A DNA stretch of 64,000 nt from CBDBKE01 sp965218055 (GTDB taxonomy: Bacteria > Acidobacteriota > Terriglobia > JAJPHL01 > JAPKYU01). Positions 25,191-34,900 of the stretch are shown piece after piece. The position numbers were made by a program, and so were the translations under genes. Positions within the stretch are counted from its first letter, which is position 1. Every line of letters begins with the position of its first letter. The DNA lies in contig CBDCKA010000001.1 of NCBI GenBank assembly GCA_965218055.1, positions 62,001 through 126,000 of the forward strand, read 5' to 3'. The notes below the pieces were generated by a model, which worked only from the letters and a program-made list of their open reading frames with translations, did not search any database and was not told the DNA's origin.

Positions 25191-26777
25191 ATGGCCCTCC
25201 CGGCGGTGACGAACACCGATTTTCTGGTTATCGGCTGCGGTGTGGCGGGTCTGCGAGCCGCAGTGGAACTGGCATCAGCCGGTCGGGTGATGGTGCTCGC
25301 CAAGGACCAACTCTCGGAGTCTGCCAGCGAGTACGCCCAAGGAGGCGTTGCCGTCGCGCTCGGCGACGAGGACGAAGTCGGGTTGCACCGCCAGGATACA
25401 GTGCGGGCGGGCGACGAGCTGTGCAATGAGAAAGCCGTAGACGTGCTCGTCGAACAGGGTCCCCGCTACATTCGGGAACTCATCGAGTGGGGCACGCAGT
25501 TCGATCGCGCCGGCAACAAGCTGACTTTCGCCCGCGAGGGAGCACACAGCCGGTCGCGCGTCTTGCACGCCCACGGGGATTCGACCGGACGAGAAATCGT
25601 ACGGACACTGTTCGCCCGCGCCCGAGACTTTGGCAAGCAAGTCTGTTTTCACAGCTTTTCCTCCACCACCGAACTGCTTGTGGAAGGCGGGCGCGTGGCC
25701 GGCGTGGTGGTGTACGACGAGCAAAGCAACAGCCTGAAGAGCATTGTGGCCCGCGCGGTGCTGCTGGCCACCGGCGGCTTGGGGCAAGTGTACCGCGACT
25801 CCACCAACCCGGAGGTGGCAACCGGCGACGGGGTGGCAATCGCCTACCGTGCTGGCGCCGAGGTGAGCGACATGGAGTTCGTCCAGTTTCACCCCACGGC
25901 GCTCTACCTGAAGGGTGCGCCACGCTTCCTGCTGTCGGAGGCGCTGCGCGGCGAAGGGGCCATCCTGCAGAACGCTGAGTTCCTCCGCTTTATGCCCCGG
26001 TATCACCCGGACGCCGAACTGGCGCCACGCGACGTGCTTTCCCGCGACATCCTCTCCGAGCTGCACCGCACCCACACCGAATATGCGTTCCTGGACATGA
26101 CACACCTGGAGGCGGAGTTCCTGCGCAAGCGCTTTCCACGGATTTACTCCACCTGCCTGGAGTTCAACATTGACCTGGCAACCGAGCCAGCCCCGGTGCG
26201 GCCGGCGGCACACTATGCGATGGGCGGCGTGGTCACCGACCTGGAGGGGCGAACAACCCTGCCGGGCCTGTATGCGGCCGGCGAGGTGGCTTGCACCGGC
26301 GTGCACGGCGCCAACCGTTTGGCCTCCAACTCGCTCCTGGAGGGCCTGGTCTTCGGAGCGCGGACGGGAAAGGCCATGGTGTCGGATGCGGTGCCGGACC
26401 CGCCTCCTCACGGCCCAACGCCGCGGTTGCCAAGGCTCGCCGCGGACCCGCAAGCAGATATCCGCCAACTGCGCGACCTGTTGTGGAAGCACGTCGGCAT
26501 CATCCGCTGTGGCAAAGAACTGCGGTTGCTGGCGGAAAGGCTCCAGCAGCGCACCGAGCAGCTGGAGGGGACCTTGGCGGCCGCCCACACCGGGCCGCCC
26601 AGCCGTTCCGCCTTCGAGTACCGCAACATGCTGCTGGTGGCCCAATTGATCACCACCGCTGCCCTGGCCCGTGAGGAAAGCAGGGGCGCCCATTATCGGT
26701 CGGACCTCCCGTACAAGGTGGAAAAGTTCAGGAAGCACTCCTGCAGCCGCGCTGGCGCCGAGGTGGCTTTCCGCTGA
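25191..26777 (+). CDS. nadB: L-aspartate oxidase
   Basis: FAD enzyme that oxidises L-aspartate to iminoaspartate, the first step of de novo NAD synthesis. From the ATG at 25191 it has 528 residues. The FAD dinucleotide-binding motif VIGCGVAGLRAAVEL is near residue 10, with SASEYAQGGVAVALG near 45 and the catalytic-loop HAHGDSTGREIVRTL near 125. Other motifs are ATGGLGQVY, EFVQFHPTALY, HYAMGGVVTDLEGRTTLPGLYAAGEVACTGVHG and NRLASNSLLEG. The C-terminal helical domain is complete. nadA and nadC are not in the window. Confidence 0.96.
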   Translation: MALPAVTNTDFLVIGCGVAGLRAAVELASAGRVMVLAKDQLSESASEYAQGGVAVALGDEDEVGLHRQDTVRAGDELCNEKAVDVLVEQGPRYIRELIEWGTQFDRAGNKLTFAREGAHSRSRVLHAHGDSTGREIVRTLFARARDFGKQVCFHSFSSTTELLVEGGRVAGVVVYDEQSNSLKSIVARAVLLATGGLGQVYRDSTNPEVATGDGVAIAYRAGAEVSDMEFVQFHPTALYLKGAPRFLLSEALRGEGAILQNAEFLRFMPRYHPDAELAPRDVLSRDILSELHRTHTEYAFLDMTHLEAEFLRKRFPRIYSTCLEFNIDLATEPAPVRPAAHYAMGGVVTDLEGRTTLPGLYAAGEVACTGVHGANRLASNSLLEGLVFGARTGKAMVSDAVPDPPPHGPTPRLPRLAADPQADIRQLRDLLWKHVGIIRCGKELRLLAERLQQRTEQLEGTLAAAHTGPPSRSAFEYRNMLLVAQLITTAALAREESRGAHYRSDLPYKVEKFRKHSCSRAGAEVAFR

Positions 26778-26800
26778 GCGGCGAGCCGCGGTAGAACAGC

Positions 26801-27733
26801 TCACTGATCCGCTTCCACCAGCTTCTCATTCTGCTTCTTGGGAAACAGCAACGAAGCTGCCACGGCTCCCCCCAACACGACGACGACCACGCCCAGAGCC
26901 ACCGCGATTGGAATATGAAAAAAGCCGGAGGCCAACATCTTGGCTCCGACAAACATCAGGATCACGGCTAGGCCATAGTTCAGGTAGTGAAACATGGACA
27001 TCAAGCCGGCCAGCGAAAAGTAGAGGGCACGCAGCCCGAGGATGGCGAAGACGTTGGATGTATAGACAATGAATGGATCACGGGTAATGGCCAGGACGGC
27101 GGGAATGGAATCCAGCGCAAACATGACGTCGGTGGTTTCCACCACCAGCAACACCACAAACAGCGGCGTGGCATAGGTGCGGTGGCCGACTCGATGGAAG
27201 AATTTTCCGCCCATGTAGGTCTCGGTGATGGGCATCCAGCGGCGGAAGACGCGCAACACAGGGTTCTTTTCCGGGTCCACCTGCCGGTCGTGCGCGCCGA
27301 ATAACTTGAAGCCGGTCCAGACCAGGAACGCCCCAAACACGTAGATGATCCAATAGAACTTATTAATGAGCGTCACCCCAGCGAGAATGAAGGCGGCTCG
27401 CATGATGAGTGCGCCGACGATGCCCCAGAACAGCACCCTGTACTGGTGCTCCCGAGGCACCCGGAAATAGGTGAACAACATCAGGAAAACGAACAGGTTG
27501 TCCACGCTCAGGGAGAGCTCAATCACGTAGCCGGTGACAAACTCGAGCGCACTGTTCCCGCCGCGCCAGAAAAACACCAGCACGGCGAAGGAAAGGGCCA
27601 GGCTGATCCAGAAGGCGCTCCAGCGCAGCGCTTCCCGGAGCGCGATGACGTGGGCCTTGCGGTGAAACACCCCTAGGTCCAACACCAGCATGGTGACGAC
27701 GAAAACGTTAAAAAGAACCCAAAACAACATCAT
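26801..27733 (-). CDS. TerC/Alx-family membrane protein
   Basis: A 310-residue integral membrane protein with about eight helices. The family signatures are SLSVDNLFVFLMLFTYFRVP (near residue 75), where the Asp-Asn pair is strongly conserved, and VVETTDVMFALDSIPAVLAIT near 200, whose acidic residues are proposed metal ligands. TerC/Alx proteins are implicated in manganese export and metalation of exported proteins. The gene is convergent with nadB. The 57 bases upstream of its start are too short for a yybP-ykoY riboswitch, and I see none. The ion specificity is inferred from the family. Confidence 0.93.
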   Translation of the reverse strand: MMLFWVLFNVFVVTMLVLDLGVFHRKAHVIALREALRWSAFWISLALSFAVLVFFWRGGNSALEFVTGYVIELSLSVDNLFVFLMLFTYFRVPREHQYRVLFWGIVGALIMRAAFILAGVTLINKFYWIIYVFGAFLVWTGFKLFGAHDRQVDPEKNPVLRVFRRWMPITETYMGGKFFHRVGHRTYATPLFVVLLVVETTDVMFALDSIPAVLAITRDPFIVYTSNVFAILGLRALYFSLAGLMSMFHYLNYGLAVILMFVGAKMLASGFFHIPIAVALGVVVVVLGGAVAASLLFPKKQNEKLVEADQ

Positions 27734-27790
27734 GAGGTTTCAATTGTACCGGTTTTCAATTCCAAACAAAGGACCGACTGCAAGGAGGTT

Positions 27791-28729
27791 CTATTCTCTG
27801 TGCTCCAGCGCCGCGATCGTGCCCAGCACAATGCGTCCCACCGCTTTCAGGCTGCGGGCGCTGAGCTTATCGGGAGTGTCGTGCGGAGAATGCCAGTAGG
27901 AGTTATCAGGCCCGTAGTTCATGTCAATCAGGTCAACGACGGGCAGCCCGATGCGGCTGAATGGCACGTGGTCGTCTTCCACAGCGGTCGTATGGTTGCC
28001 AAAAACGCGCGCCAAGCGCAACTGCCCGGCCACGTCGCGCACCAGCTCATTGAGCCAGCCGGTTGAGTTCAGGTCGCGCAGCAAGTCCAGGTCGCGGTCC
28101 CCCACCATGTCCACCACCAGGACCGCGCGCAAGCTTCGACGCTCGCCCGTGGCCTGGAACCGTTGGGCCATACGGCGGCTCCCATAGAGGGAGTCGGCCT
28201 GGGTCCAATGCCTGCCTAAGGATTCTTCCCCGTCCAGAAAAGCCAACCAGACCCCACACCAGCCGGGAGGCGAATTCTTCAGCACGCGAGCAAGTTCCAG
28301 CAGTAACCCGGTGCTGGAACCGCCATCATTGGCGCCAACAAACCGGAATCGTGTTTCCAGCTTGGTGTCGTAATGGCCCGCGACCAACACGGCCCGGTTG
28401 CTCCGGCCGGGGAATTTCGCCACGATGTTTTTCATCGGGCGGGGGCCGACCGGCGTCGTAGCGGTGAAGGTGTCCACTTCGGGCTTCACTCCCAAACGCT
28501 GGAGACGCGTCAGGATGTACTGCTGGGCTTTTTCATGCTCGGGGGTGCCGGGGGGGCGCGGTCCAATTCTCGCCAGCGCGGTAGCGTGCTTCAAGGCCAG
28601 GGCGCCGGAGAAGAAGCGAGGCTCCGGCCCAGCTGCCCGTGAGGGGCGCGGCGCCGGGCTCTCCGGAGCACATGCAGCCGGCGTGACAGACAGTAGCAGT
28701 ACCAGAAGCAGTGCCGGGGTGGGGCTCAC
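27791..28729 (-). CDS. M28-family protein resembling glutaminyl-peptide cyclotransferase
   Basis: The start is the GTG at 28729, overlapping the tatC stop (GTGA). The 312-residue product begins with a secretion signal (PALLLVLLLSVTPAAC, possibly lipidated). The M28 zinc fold is visible as VLVAGHYDTK, GANDGGSSTGLLLELAR (metal Asp), FLDGEES (Glu) and a C-terminal YWHSPHDT (His). The details DSLYGSRRMAQ and DDHVPFSRIGLPVVDLI closely match animal-type glutaminyl cyclases rather than aminopeptidases. The likely activity is N-terminal pyroglutamate formation on exported peptides or proteins. An aminopeptidase activity cannot be excluded. Confidence 0.87.
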   Translation of the reverse strand: MSPTPALLLVLLLSVTPAACAPESPAPRPSRAAGPEPRFFSGALALKHATALARIGPRPPGTPEHEKAQQYILTRLQRLGVKPEVDTFTATTPVGPRPMKNIVAKFPGRSNRAVLVAGHYDTKLETRFRFVGANDGGSSTGLLLELARVLKNSPPGWCGVWLAFLDGEESLGRHWTQADSLYGSRRMAQRFQATGERRSLRAVLVVDMVGDRDLDLLRDLNSTGWLNELVRDVAGQLRLARVFGNHTTAVEDDHVPFSRIGLPVVDLIDMNYGPDNSYWHSPHDTPDKLSARSLKAVGRIVLGTIAALEHRE

Positions 28730-29736
28730 GGTGTGCGACGCCGCCGCGCCACTAGCCAGACCAAGCCTACGCCGACCATGTAGAGCGCCATCATGGGCAT
28801 GGCGAAAATCATGAGATTGATAATGTCGGCGGTGGGTGTGATCACCGCCGCTACAATGAAGATCAACAGCACCGCATACCGGAAGTTCCGCATCAGAAAG
28901 CTTGGGGTTAGAATCCCTAGCAGGCCCAGAAACAACATCATCACCGGTAGCTCGAAAATAATGCCCAGACCCAGGACAACGGTCCAAAAGGTACGCATGT
29001 ACTCGGTGGCTGTGATCCACGGGACCAGGCGCTCGCCACCGAAGCCAATCAGAAACTCGAGGGCAAACGGAAAGGCGATGTAGTAGCCAAACAGACCGCC
29101 AGCGATGAACAGAGCGGAGCAGAAGAAGACAAAGGGGACCGCGTACTTGCGCTCATTCCGGTAGAGGCCCGGCGCGATGAAGGCCCATACCTGGTAGAGG
29201 ACAAATGGCGAAGCCAGGAACAGGCCGATCACCAGCGCCAAGTTGATGAAGAGCGTGAATGCGTCGGTGGGTTTGGTGAAGTAGAGCTGGTCCTGCAAAC
29301 CCATGTCCCGAAGGGCGGCCCGCAGCGGCTCCGACATGTGGTCAAAGATCGGTCTTGCAAAACTGAAGCAGATGAAGAAGGCGACGGCCACCGAAATGAG
29401 GGAATAGATGATGCGCTTGCGCAGTTCGTCGAGGTGGTCGAAAAACGACATCTTGGCCATCTCTTCTCCGCTGGACTCCTTCCCGCCGTGGCCGTCGCCT
29501 CCGCCAGGGGGAGGAGGGGGGTGTCCACCCGGGCCGCCAGCGCCGGCTTCCGGCCGCGCTTCGTCAGCCACCGGGATGGAAACTTCTGACCCCTGGTTAT
29601 CTAGGTGCTCCTCGGATTGCTCTTGCTCTTGCTCCTGCTTTGTTGAAGTCGAAACTGGGGATGACTCGGCAGGTGGGGTTTCTTGCTGAGACGGGTTGAG
29701 GGGATCCCCCGGGCTAGGTGCGAATTCCGGCATCAA
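28726..29736 (-). CDS. tatC: Sec-independent protein translocase TatC with long N-terminal extension
   Basis: Six-helix core of the twin-arginine translocase, which recognises RR signal peptides. The TatC hallmarks are SFFDHLDELRKRIIYSL, FTKPTDAFTLFINLALVIGL, YQVWAFIAPGLYRNERK and the ITPTADIINLMIFAMPM segment. The total is 336 residues, against about 250 usually, because about 95 residues precede the LDELRKR motif. That extension is low-complexity: Gln/Glu runs (QEQEQEQ), Pro and Gly runs. The upstream start is supported by its 4-bp overlap with tatB, although an internal ATG shortly before SFFDHL is possible. The Tat substrates in the window include the DUF1501 and the 59.7-kb proteins. Confidence 0.95.
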   Translation of the reverse strand: MMPEFAPSPGDPLNPSQQETPPAESSPVSTSTKQEQEQEQSEEHLDNQGSEVSIPVADEARPEAGAGGPGGHPPPPPGGGDGHGGKESSGEEMAKMSFFDHLDELRKRIIYSLISVAVAFFICFSFARPIFDHMSEPLRAALRDMGLQDQLYFTKPTDAFTLFINLALVIGLFLASPFVLYQVWAFIAPGLYRNERKYAVPFVFFCSALFIAGGLFGYYIAFPFALEFLIGFGGERLVPWITATEYMRTFWTVVLGLGIIFELPVMMLFLGLLGILTPSFLMRNFRYAVLLIFIVAAVITPTADIINLMIFAMPMMALYMVGVGLVWLVARRRRTP

Positions 29737-30095
29737 ACCTGGCGTTCGCCGCTAGAGGCCTCGGAGTTGGAGCTCCCGTCATGTACCGTGGCGCTACTGG
29801 TGGAAACCTCGGGAGGGGGCTCGGCGGGAACCTCGACGGGGTTCTCGGTGGAAACCTCGACGGGAGTCTCGGTGGAGTCCTCGATGGGGGTCTCGGTGGA
29901 GTCCTCGATCTTGGTCTCCTGCTCGATGCTGTGCATCTCGCGCTCCAACGAACTCCTCAACTCCGTGGAAGCCCGGCGGAATTCCGAGAGGCCCTTTCCT
30001 AGCGAGCGACCCAACTCGGGCAACTTCCTGGGCCCAAAGACAAGCAGGGCCACGACGAAGATGGCCAGCAGCTCCCAGATCCCAACCTGTCCCAT
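29733..30095 (-). CDS. tatB: TatA/TatB-family twin-arginine translocase subunit
   Basis: Single-span Tat subunit. From the ATG at 30095 the product has 120 residues: the membrane helix IWELLAIFVVALLVFGPRKLPELGRSLGKG (hinge FGPRKLPE is diagnostic) and then an amphipathic helix. The tail is a run of degenerate 8-residue Glu/Thr/Pro repeats. Followed with overlap by tatC. TatA and TatB cannot be separated securely; the acidic helix after the hinge (STELRSSLEREM) and tatC linkage favour TatB. An upstream in-frame start at 30131 adds twelve residues. Confidence 0.93.
   Translation of the reverse strand: MGQVGIWELLAIFVVALLVFGPRKLPELGRSLGKGLSEFRRASTELRSSLEREMHSIEQETKIEDSTETPIEDSTETPVEVSTENPVEVPAEPPPEVSTSSATVHDGSSNSEASSGERQV
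29802..29906. repeat. Five tandem 24-bp repeats inside tatB
   Basis: Five degenerate 24-bp units encode the 8-residue pattern E(D/V)STETP(I/V), EVSTENPV, EVPAEPPP, EVST. On the plus strand the repeated core is CTCGGTGGA and CCTCGA. Copies diverge toward the C-terminus, as expected for slippage-driven expansion of a flexible tail. Confidence 0.75.
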
Positions 30096-30245
30096 GGTGA
30101 AATAGTATTCCTCGACTCCTGAGGGCGTCAACCCTCAAACCGGGTGGGGCGGGCCGCAACGAAGCGGTTTGCGGGCTCGGGAACTGGCGCCGAACCCACC
30201 GCACCCACCGCCTGGTCTGTCCACTGCGGTGGCCAGAACGCATGC

Positions 30246-30251
30246 TATACT
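30246..30251 (+). promoter_or_regulatory. Possible extended -10 promoter of the S41 protease gene
   Basis: TGCTATACT is an extended -10 element (TGnTATACT) 22 bases before the probable ATG. The -35 region (30223-30228) is weak, as is common for extended -10 promoters. Confidence 0.35.
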
Positions 30252-30273
30252 GATGGGCGAGGAGAGTTGGTTC

Positions 30274-31872
30274 ATGAACGACTTCCGGAGATCTGCCGTG
30301 ACGATTCCCCTGGTGGTCCTGTCCTGCGCCATGTTGGCAGGGGTTTACGGGGGGCGGGTCAAAGCCACTCCGGGAAGCAGCGATGGCGATGTCCGGGCCA
30401 GCCTCCGGTTGCTGACCAAGGTGTACGCGGCGGTGGAAGAAAACTATGCCGACGCGGTGGATCCGGACAAGGCAATTTACCACGGGGCAATTCAGGGGAT
30501 GTTGCGAACCCTGGACCCGCACTCCAATTTCTTCGACCCCAAGAGCTTTCAATTGCTGCGGGAAGAGCAGCGCGGCAAATACTACGGAGTCGGCATGACG
30601 GTGGCTCCACGGGCCGGCAAGACCATCGTTGTCGCTCCATTCGCTGGCTCGCCCGCCTATCGCGCCGGTCTGCGCCCCGGCGACATTATCACGCAGGTGG
30701 ACGGCACACCCACCGATAACCTGTCCACGGGCGACGTGGCGGAGCTGCTGAAGGGGCCCAAGGGGACCACCGTACGGGTCCTGGTGTTGCGCGAAGGGAG
30801 TCCGGCGCCGCTGGAGTTTTCTGTTACACGCGCCGAGATTCCCCGCTTCAGCATCGAGCACGCTTTTGAAATTCGGCCCGGCGTCGGCTATATCAGGATC
30901 GCCAGCTTCAGCGAGACCACCAGCCGGGAATTGGCCAAAGCGCTCAGAGAGCTGAAACAAAAGAACCTTCGCGGCCTGATCCTGGACCTGCGCGGCAACC
31001 AGGGCGGCCTGCTATCGGAGGGCGTCGGCGTCTCCGACATGTTCCTGGCCCGGGGCCAGGTGATTGTCAGCCACCGCGGACGGGCTTCGGGCGAAAAGGT
31101 CTACCGGGCTACGCGAGGCCACGGGGGAGTGACGTATCCGCTGGTGGTGCTGCTCAACCGCCAAAGCGCCAGTGCCTCCGAGATTGTGGCGGGCGCGGTG
31201 CAGGACCACGACCGCGGCCTGGTGGTCGGCGAAACCAGCTTCGGCAAAGGCCTGGTGCAGACCGTCTATCCGCTCAGAGAAAATACGGGGTTGGCCCTGA
31301 CCACCGCCAGGTATTACACGCCCAGCGGTCGGCTGATCCAACGCGAGTTCACCGGCATTTCCCTTTACGACTACTATTATCGGGACGAAACCGAACTGGA
31401 CAACAGTGACGTCCCTCAGCGACAAATCCGGATGACTGACAGCGGGCGCCCCGTCTACGGCGGAGGAGGAATTACTCCCGACGTGAAGATCTCGGCGCCG
31501 CCCTTGAAGGGCTTCCTGCGCATCCTGGAAGTGCGGAGAACCGGGTTCTTGCGCTTTGCCGCGTTTTACCTGGCCCGCCACAGAACGATCGACCGGGACT
31601 TCCAGGTGGACGAGTCGGTCCTGAAGGAGTTCCGCAGGTTCTTGGATAGGGAGAAGATCGTTTACACTGAAGAGGATATTCAGAAACACCTGAAGATCAT
31701 TCGGCGACGCATCAAGCAGGAGCTGTTTATCTCGGCGTTCGGGAAAGGTGACGGGGACCGGAGCGCCATTGAGACCGACCAACAGGTGCTGAAGGCGATC
31801 GAGCTTCTGCCGAAAGCCAAAGAATTGGTGGAGAACGCCCGGCGAACCCTGGCCCGCCGGCTGAGCCCCTAA
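30274..31872 (+). CDS. S41-family C-terminal processing peptidase (CtpA-like)
   Basis: Periplasmic serine protease that trims exported proteins. The ATG at 30274 has a GAGGAGAG box eight bases upstream and starts a 532-residue protein with an N-terminal signal/anchor (AVTIPLVVLSCAMLAGVYGG). The PDZ domain is around residues 90-175 (GVGMTVAPRAGKTIVVAPF, GLRPGDIITQVDG). The catalytic Ser is in QSASASEIVAGAVQD and the general-base Lys in GETSFGKGLVQTVYP, with the substrate-binding RGNQGG before them. A C-terminal helical region of about 140 residues with TEEDIQKHLKIIRRRIKQE is longer than in minimal CtpA. It is divergent from the tat operon. Confidence 0.93.
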   Translation: MNDFRRSAVTIPLVVLSCAMLAGVYGGRVKATPGSSDGDVRASLRLLTKVYAAVEENYADAVDPDKAIYHGAIQGMLRTLDPHSNFFDPKSFQLLREEQRGKYYGVGMTVAPRAGKTIVVAPFAGSPAYRAGLRPGDIITQVDGTPTDNLSTGDVAELLKGPKGTTVRVLVLREGSPAPLEFSVTRAEIPRFSIEHAFEIRPGVGYIRIASFSETTSRELAKALRELKQKNLRGLILDLRGNQGGLLSEGVGVSDMFLARGQVIVSHRGRASGEKVYRATRGHGGVTYPLVVLLNRQSASASEIVAGAVQDHDRGLVVGETSFGKGLVQTVYPLRENTGLALTTARYYTPSGRLIQREFTGISLYDYYYRDETELDNSDVPQRQIRMTDSGRPVYGGGGITPDVKISAPPLKGFLRILEVRRTGFLRFAAFYLARHRTIDRDFQVDESVLKEFRRFLDREKIVYTEEDIQKHLKIIRRRIKQELFISAFGKGDGDRSAIETDQQVLKAIELLPKAKELVENARRTLARRLSP

Positions 31873-31948
31873 GCAGCTGAGCGGCAAACAACTGCCTGCT
31901 GGAAATCTATCCAGCTGAGAGAGGGGCGCAGCGTGCGCCGCGGATGCT

Positions 31949-34900
31949 ATGATGGCGCCCAGCCCCATGTTGTCGCCATCTGGACACATACCCCTTCGCT
32001 CCAGACCCCGTAGTTCCTCCTGGACCACTGCTGCGCTGGCGCCCCTTCTGCTTTTCCTCGTCGCGCGCAGCGCTCCTGTGGCGGATGCCGCAGACAGGAA
32101 GTCCAACCCCCAGGCGGTCGAGTTGTTTGAGAAGCAGGTCCGCCCTGTCCTGGCGAAGCACTGCTTCTCATGCCATGGATCCTCGCAGCAGGTTTCGTCG
32201 CTTCGGCTTGATTCCCGCGACCACATGTTGAAGGGCGGAAATAAAGGCCCCGCTATTGTCGCCGGGCGTGCCGAGGACAGCCTGCTGGTAAAAGCCATTC
32301 GCCACGAGGGACTCAAGATGCCGATGGGCGGCGGCAAGCTCAAGGATGAAGAGATTTCAGCCATTGAGAAATGGATCAACCTGGGCGCCCCCTGGACCGA
32401 GGAAGCGGCCGAAGCTGCGCTGGGACTAGGCGATCCTGGCTTCTATGAAAAGATCACCAAAGAGCACTGGGCGTTCCAGCCTGTACGCGAACCAAAGCTG
32501 CCGGCAGTCAAGGACGTCTCCTGGGCCGACCATCCGGTAGACCGCTTCATTCTCGAGGCACTAGAACAGGCAGGGCTGCGACCGTCCCCGCCGGCCGGCC
32601 GGCGAACGCTCATCCGGCGCTTGAGTTTCGTTCTAACAGGCCTCCCCCCGACTCCGTTGGAAGTCGACCTGTTCGTGCGCGACCAGTCTCCAGGCGCCTA
32701 CCAGAGGCTGGTCGACCGCCTGCTGGCGTCGCTCCATTTCGGCGAGCACTGGGCCCGCCACTGGATGGATGTGATGCGGTTCGCGGAAACCTTTGGCAAC
32801 GACTGGAACTATGAACTGCACGGCGCCTGGATTTACCGTGACTACCTCATTCGCGCCTTCAACCAGGACGTCCCCTACGACCAGTTTATCCGCGAACATT
32901 TCGCCGGCGACCTGCTCGAAAACCCGCGCGTCAACCGTGAAGAAGGGATCAACGAATCGGAAATCGGCACGGCATTCTTTCGTCTGGGCGAGCAAGGCCA
33001 CGATGACTGCATACTCTACCGGGAGATCCGCACAGACGTCGTCGACAACCAGATCGACACGTTGGGCAAGGCGTTCCAGGGACTCACCATTGCGTGCGCG
33101 CGCTGCCATGACCACAAGCTCGACCCAATCCCCACCACCGATTACTATGCCCTTTACGGCGTGCTGACCAGCTCGCGACTGGTGACACGTACTGCCGATC
33201 TGCCCGAAATCCACGCCGCGCCCAAGCAACGCTTGCGGGAGATGAAACCCGGCATTCGCACCGAGCTGGCCCAGGGGTGGATGCTCGAAACCGAAACCAT
33301 GCCCCGCTACCTACTGGCCGCCCACAGGGCCTGGAAAGGGCTTCCGCCGGAAGTGAACGACCTCAGCGAACTTTCCCTGGACCGGGTTCAGGCCTGGCTG
33401 ACTCTGCTCCAGAAGCCCAAGCCAGAGATGGAAGACCCTCTCAATCCCTGGGTTCAGGTGGCGCAGTCAGATGCCAACTCCCTCCCCGCCGATTGGCAGA
33501 AGCTCGCCGTCCGCTACGCTGACCAGGGCCGCTCCGAGCCGCTTTCAATCGGGAGAACTTCCGGCCTTTCGGCGATTTGCACCTCGGTGGATTCGGAGGC
33601 TGGCACGCTGACGGAAACGTTTTGACCGACGGGCTCTCGCCAAACGGCGAATTCGCCGTGGCCAGTAGCGGGCCAGAAGCGGTCACCGGCGTCTTCCCTG
33701 CCGGCGTCTACACGCACGCGCTCTCGGAGCGTCTTAATGGTGCTCTCCGCTCGCCCATCGTTCCTACAGACAAGAAATTCGTGAGCATTCAGGTCCTAGG
33801 TGGGAAGCTGGGCGCGCGCCGCACCATCCTCGACAATTGCATGCTCAGCGAGGCGTACGAAGTTCTGGACCAGGATTCTCTTGCTTGGGTTAAGATCGCA
33901 AATCGCAACGAACAGAAAGCCCTGCCTTTCTACATCGAGCTGGTCACCAAGCCGGACAACCCACGCATCCCGGATCGCCCCGTACGCACAAAAGCTTCGC
34001 CGGAGCAACTGGCAGCCCCCTACTCCTACTTCGGTATCGCCCGCGCCGTCCTGCATGAGATTGACGAGACGCCAAAGGACGAACTGACCCATATGAAGCG
34101 GCTTTTCGCAAGCGAGGCTCCGGGGGACCTCGCCGCGCTGACCCGGCGCTACGCGGCCGTCGCGCGCCGGGCGCTGGCCGCGTGGGCCGAGGGCCAGGCC
34201 TCCGACGAGGATGCCCGGTGGATCAACTGGCTACTACAAAACCGGCTCCTCACCAATTCGCAAAACCTCAGCCCGCAGATCCGCACACTGATCCATGAGT
34301 ACCGCGCCGTCGAGTCTCGCATTGCGCCGCCGCGGGTCTTTCATGGCATGGCCGACCTCGATGCCGGATACGACTTTCCGGTATTGCCCGGTGGCGATGC
34401 CAGCCATCCCGGGAAGCCCGTGCAGCGCGGCTTTCTGCAGCTGGTCAGTAACTCTAATGGCGGGTTCAAGGTTTTCGGCAGCGGCCGGCGTGAACTGGCC
34501 GACCTCATCGCCAGCCCCGACAATCCACTCACGTCGCGCGTCATGGTCAACCGCGTCTGGCAGCACGTGTTTGGTCGCGGGTTGGTCGGGACAGCCGATG
34601 ATTTCGGCACCTACGGCGAGGCCCCTTCGCATCCCGAGCTGCTCGATGAGCTGGCGGCGCGCTTCGTTCGTGACGGCTGGTCCGTCAAGAAGCTCATCCG
34701 CTTTGTGGTCTTTTCCAAGACCTTCCAGCAATCGAGCCAGCACTCCCTAGAAACCATGGCCATCGACCCATCGAACCGGCTGCTTTCCCGTTACCCGGTG
34801 CGCCGCCTCGAGGCCGAATCCATTCGGGACACCATCCTCGCCGTTTCGGGTCGCCTGGACCGCACACTTTACGGGCCGAGCATTCATCCCTACCGCGAGC

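Noticed and set aside
25275..26804. 509-codon minus-strand frame opposite nadB
   Set aside because: High-GC shadow frame; nadB on the plus strand carries all family motifs.
27734..27790. Manganese (yybP-ykoY) riboswitch before the TerC/Alx gene
   Set aside because: The gene starts at 27733 and is read leftward, and only 57 bases separate it from the neighbouring gene; too short, and no matching core motif seen.
31012..32379. 455-codon minus-strand frame across the S41 protease end and PSD1 start
   Set aside because: Runs opposite two well-supported genes and shows no family similarity.
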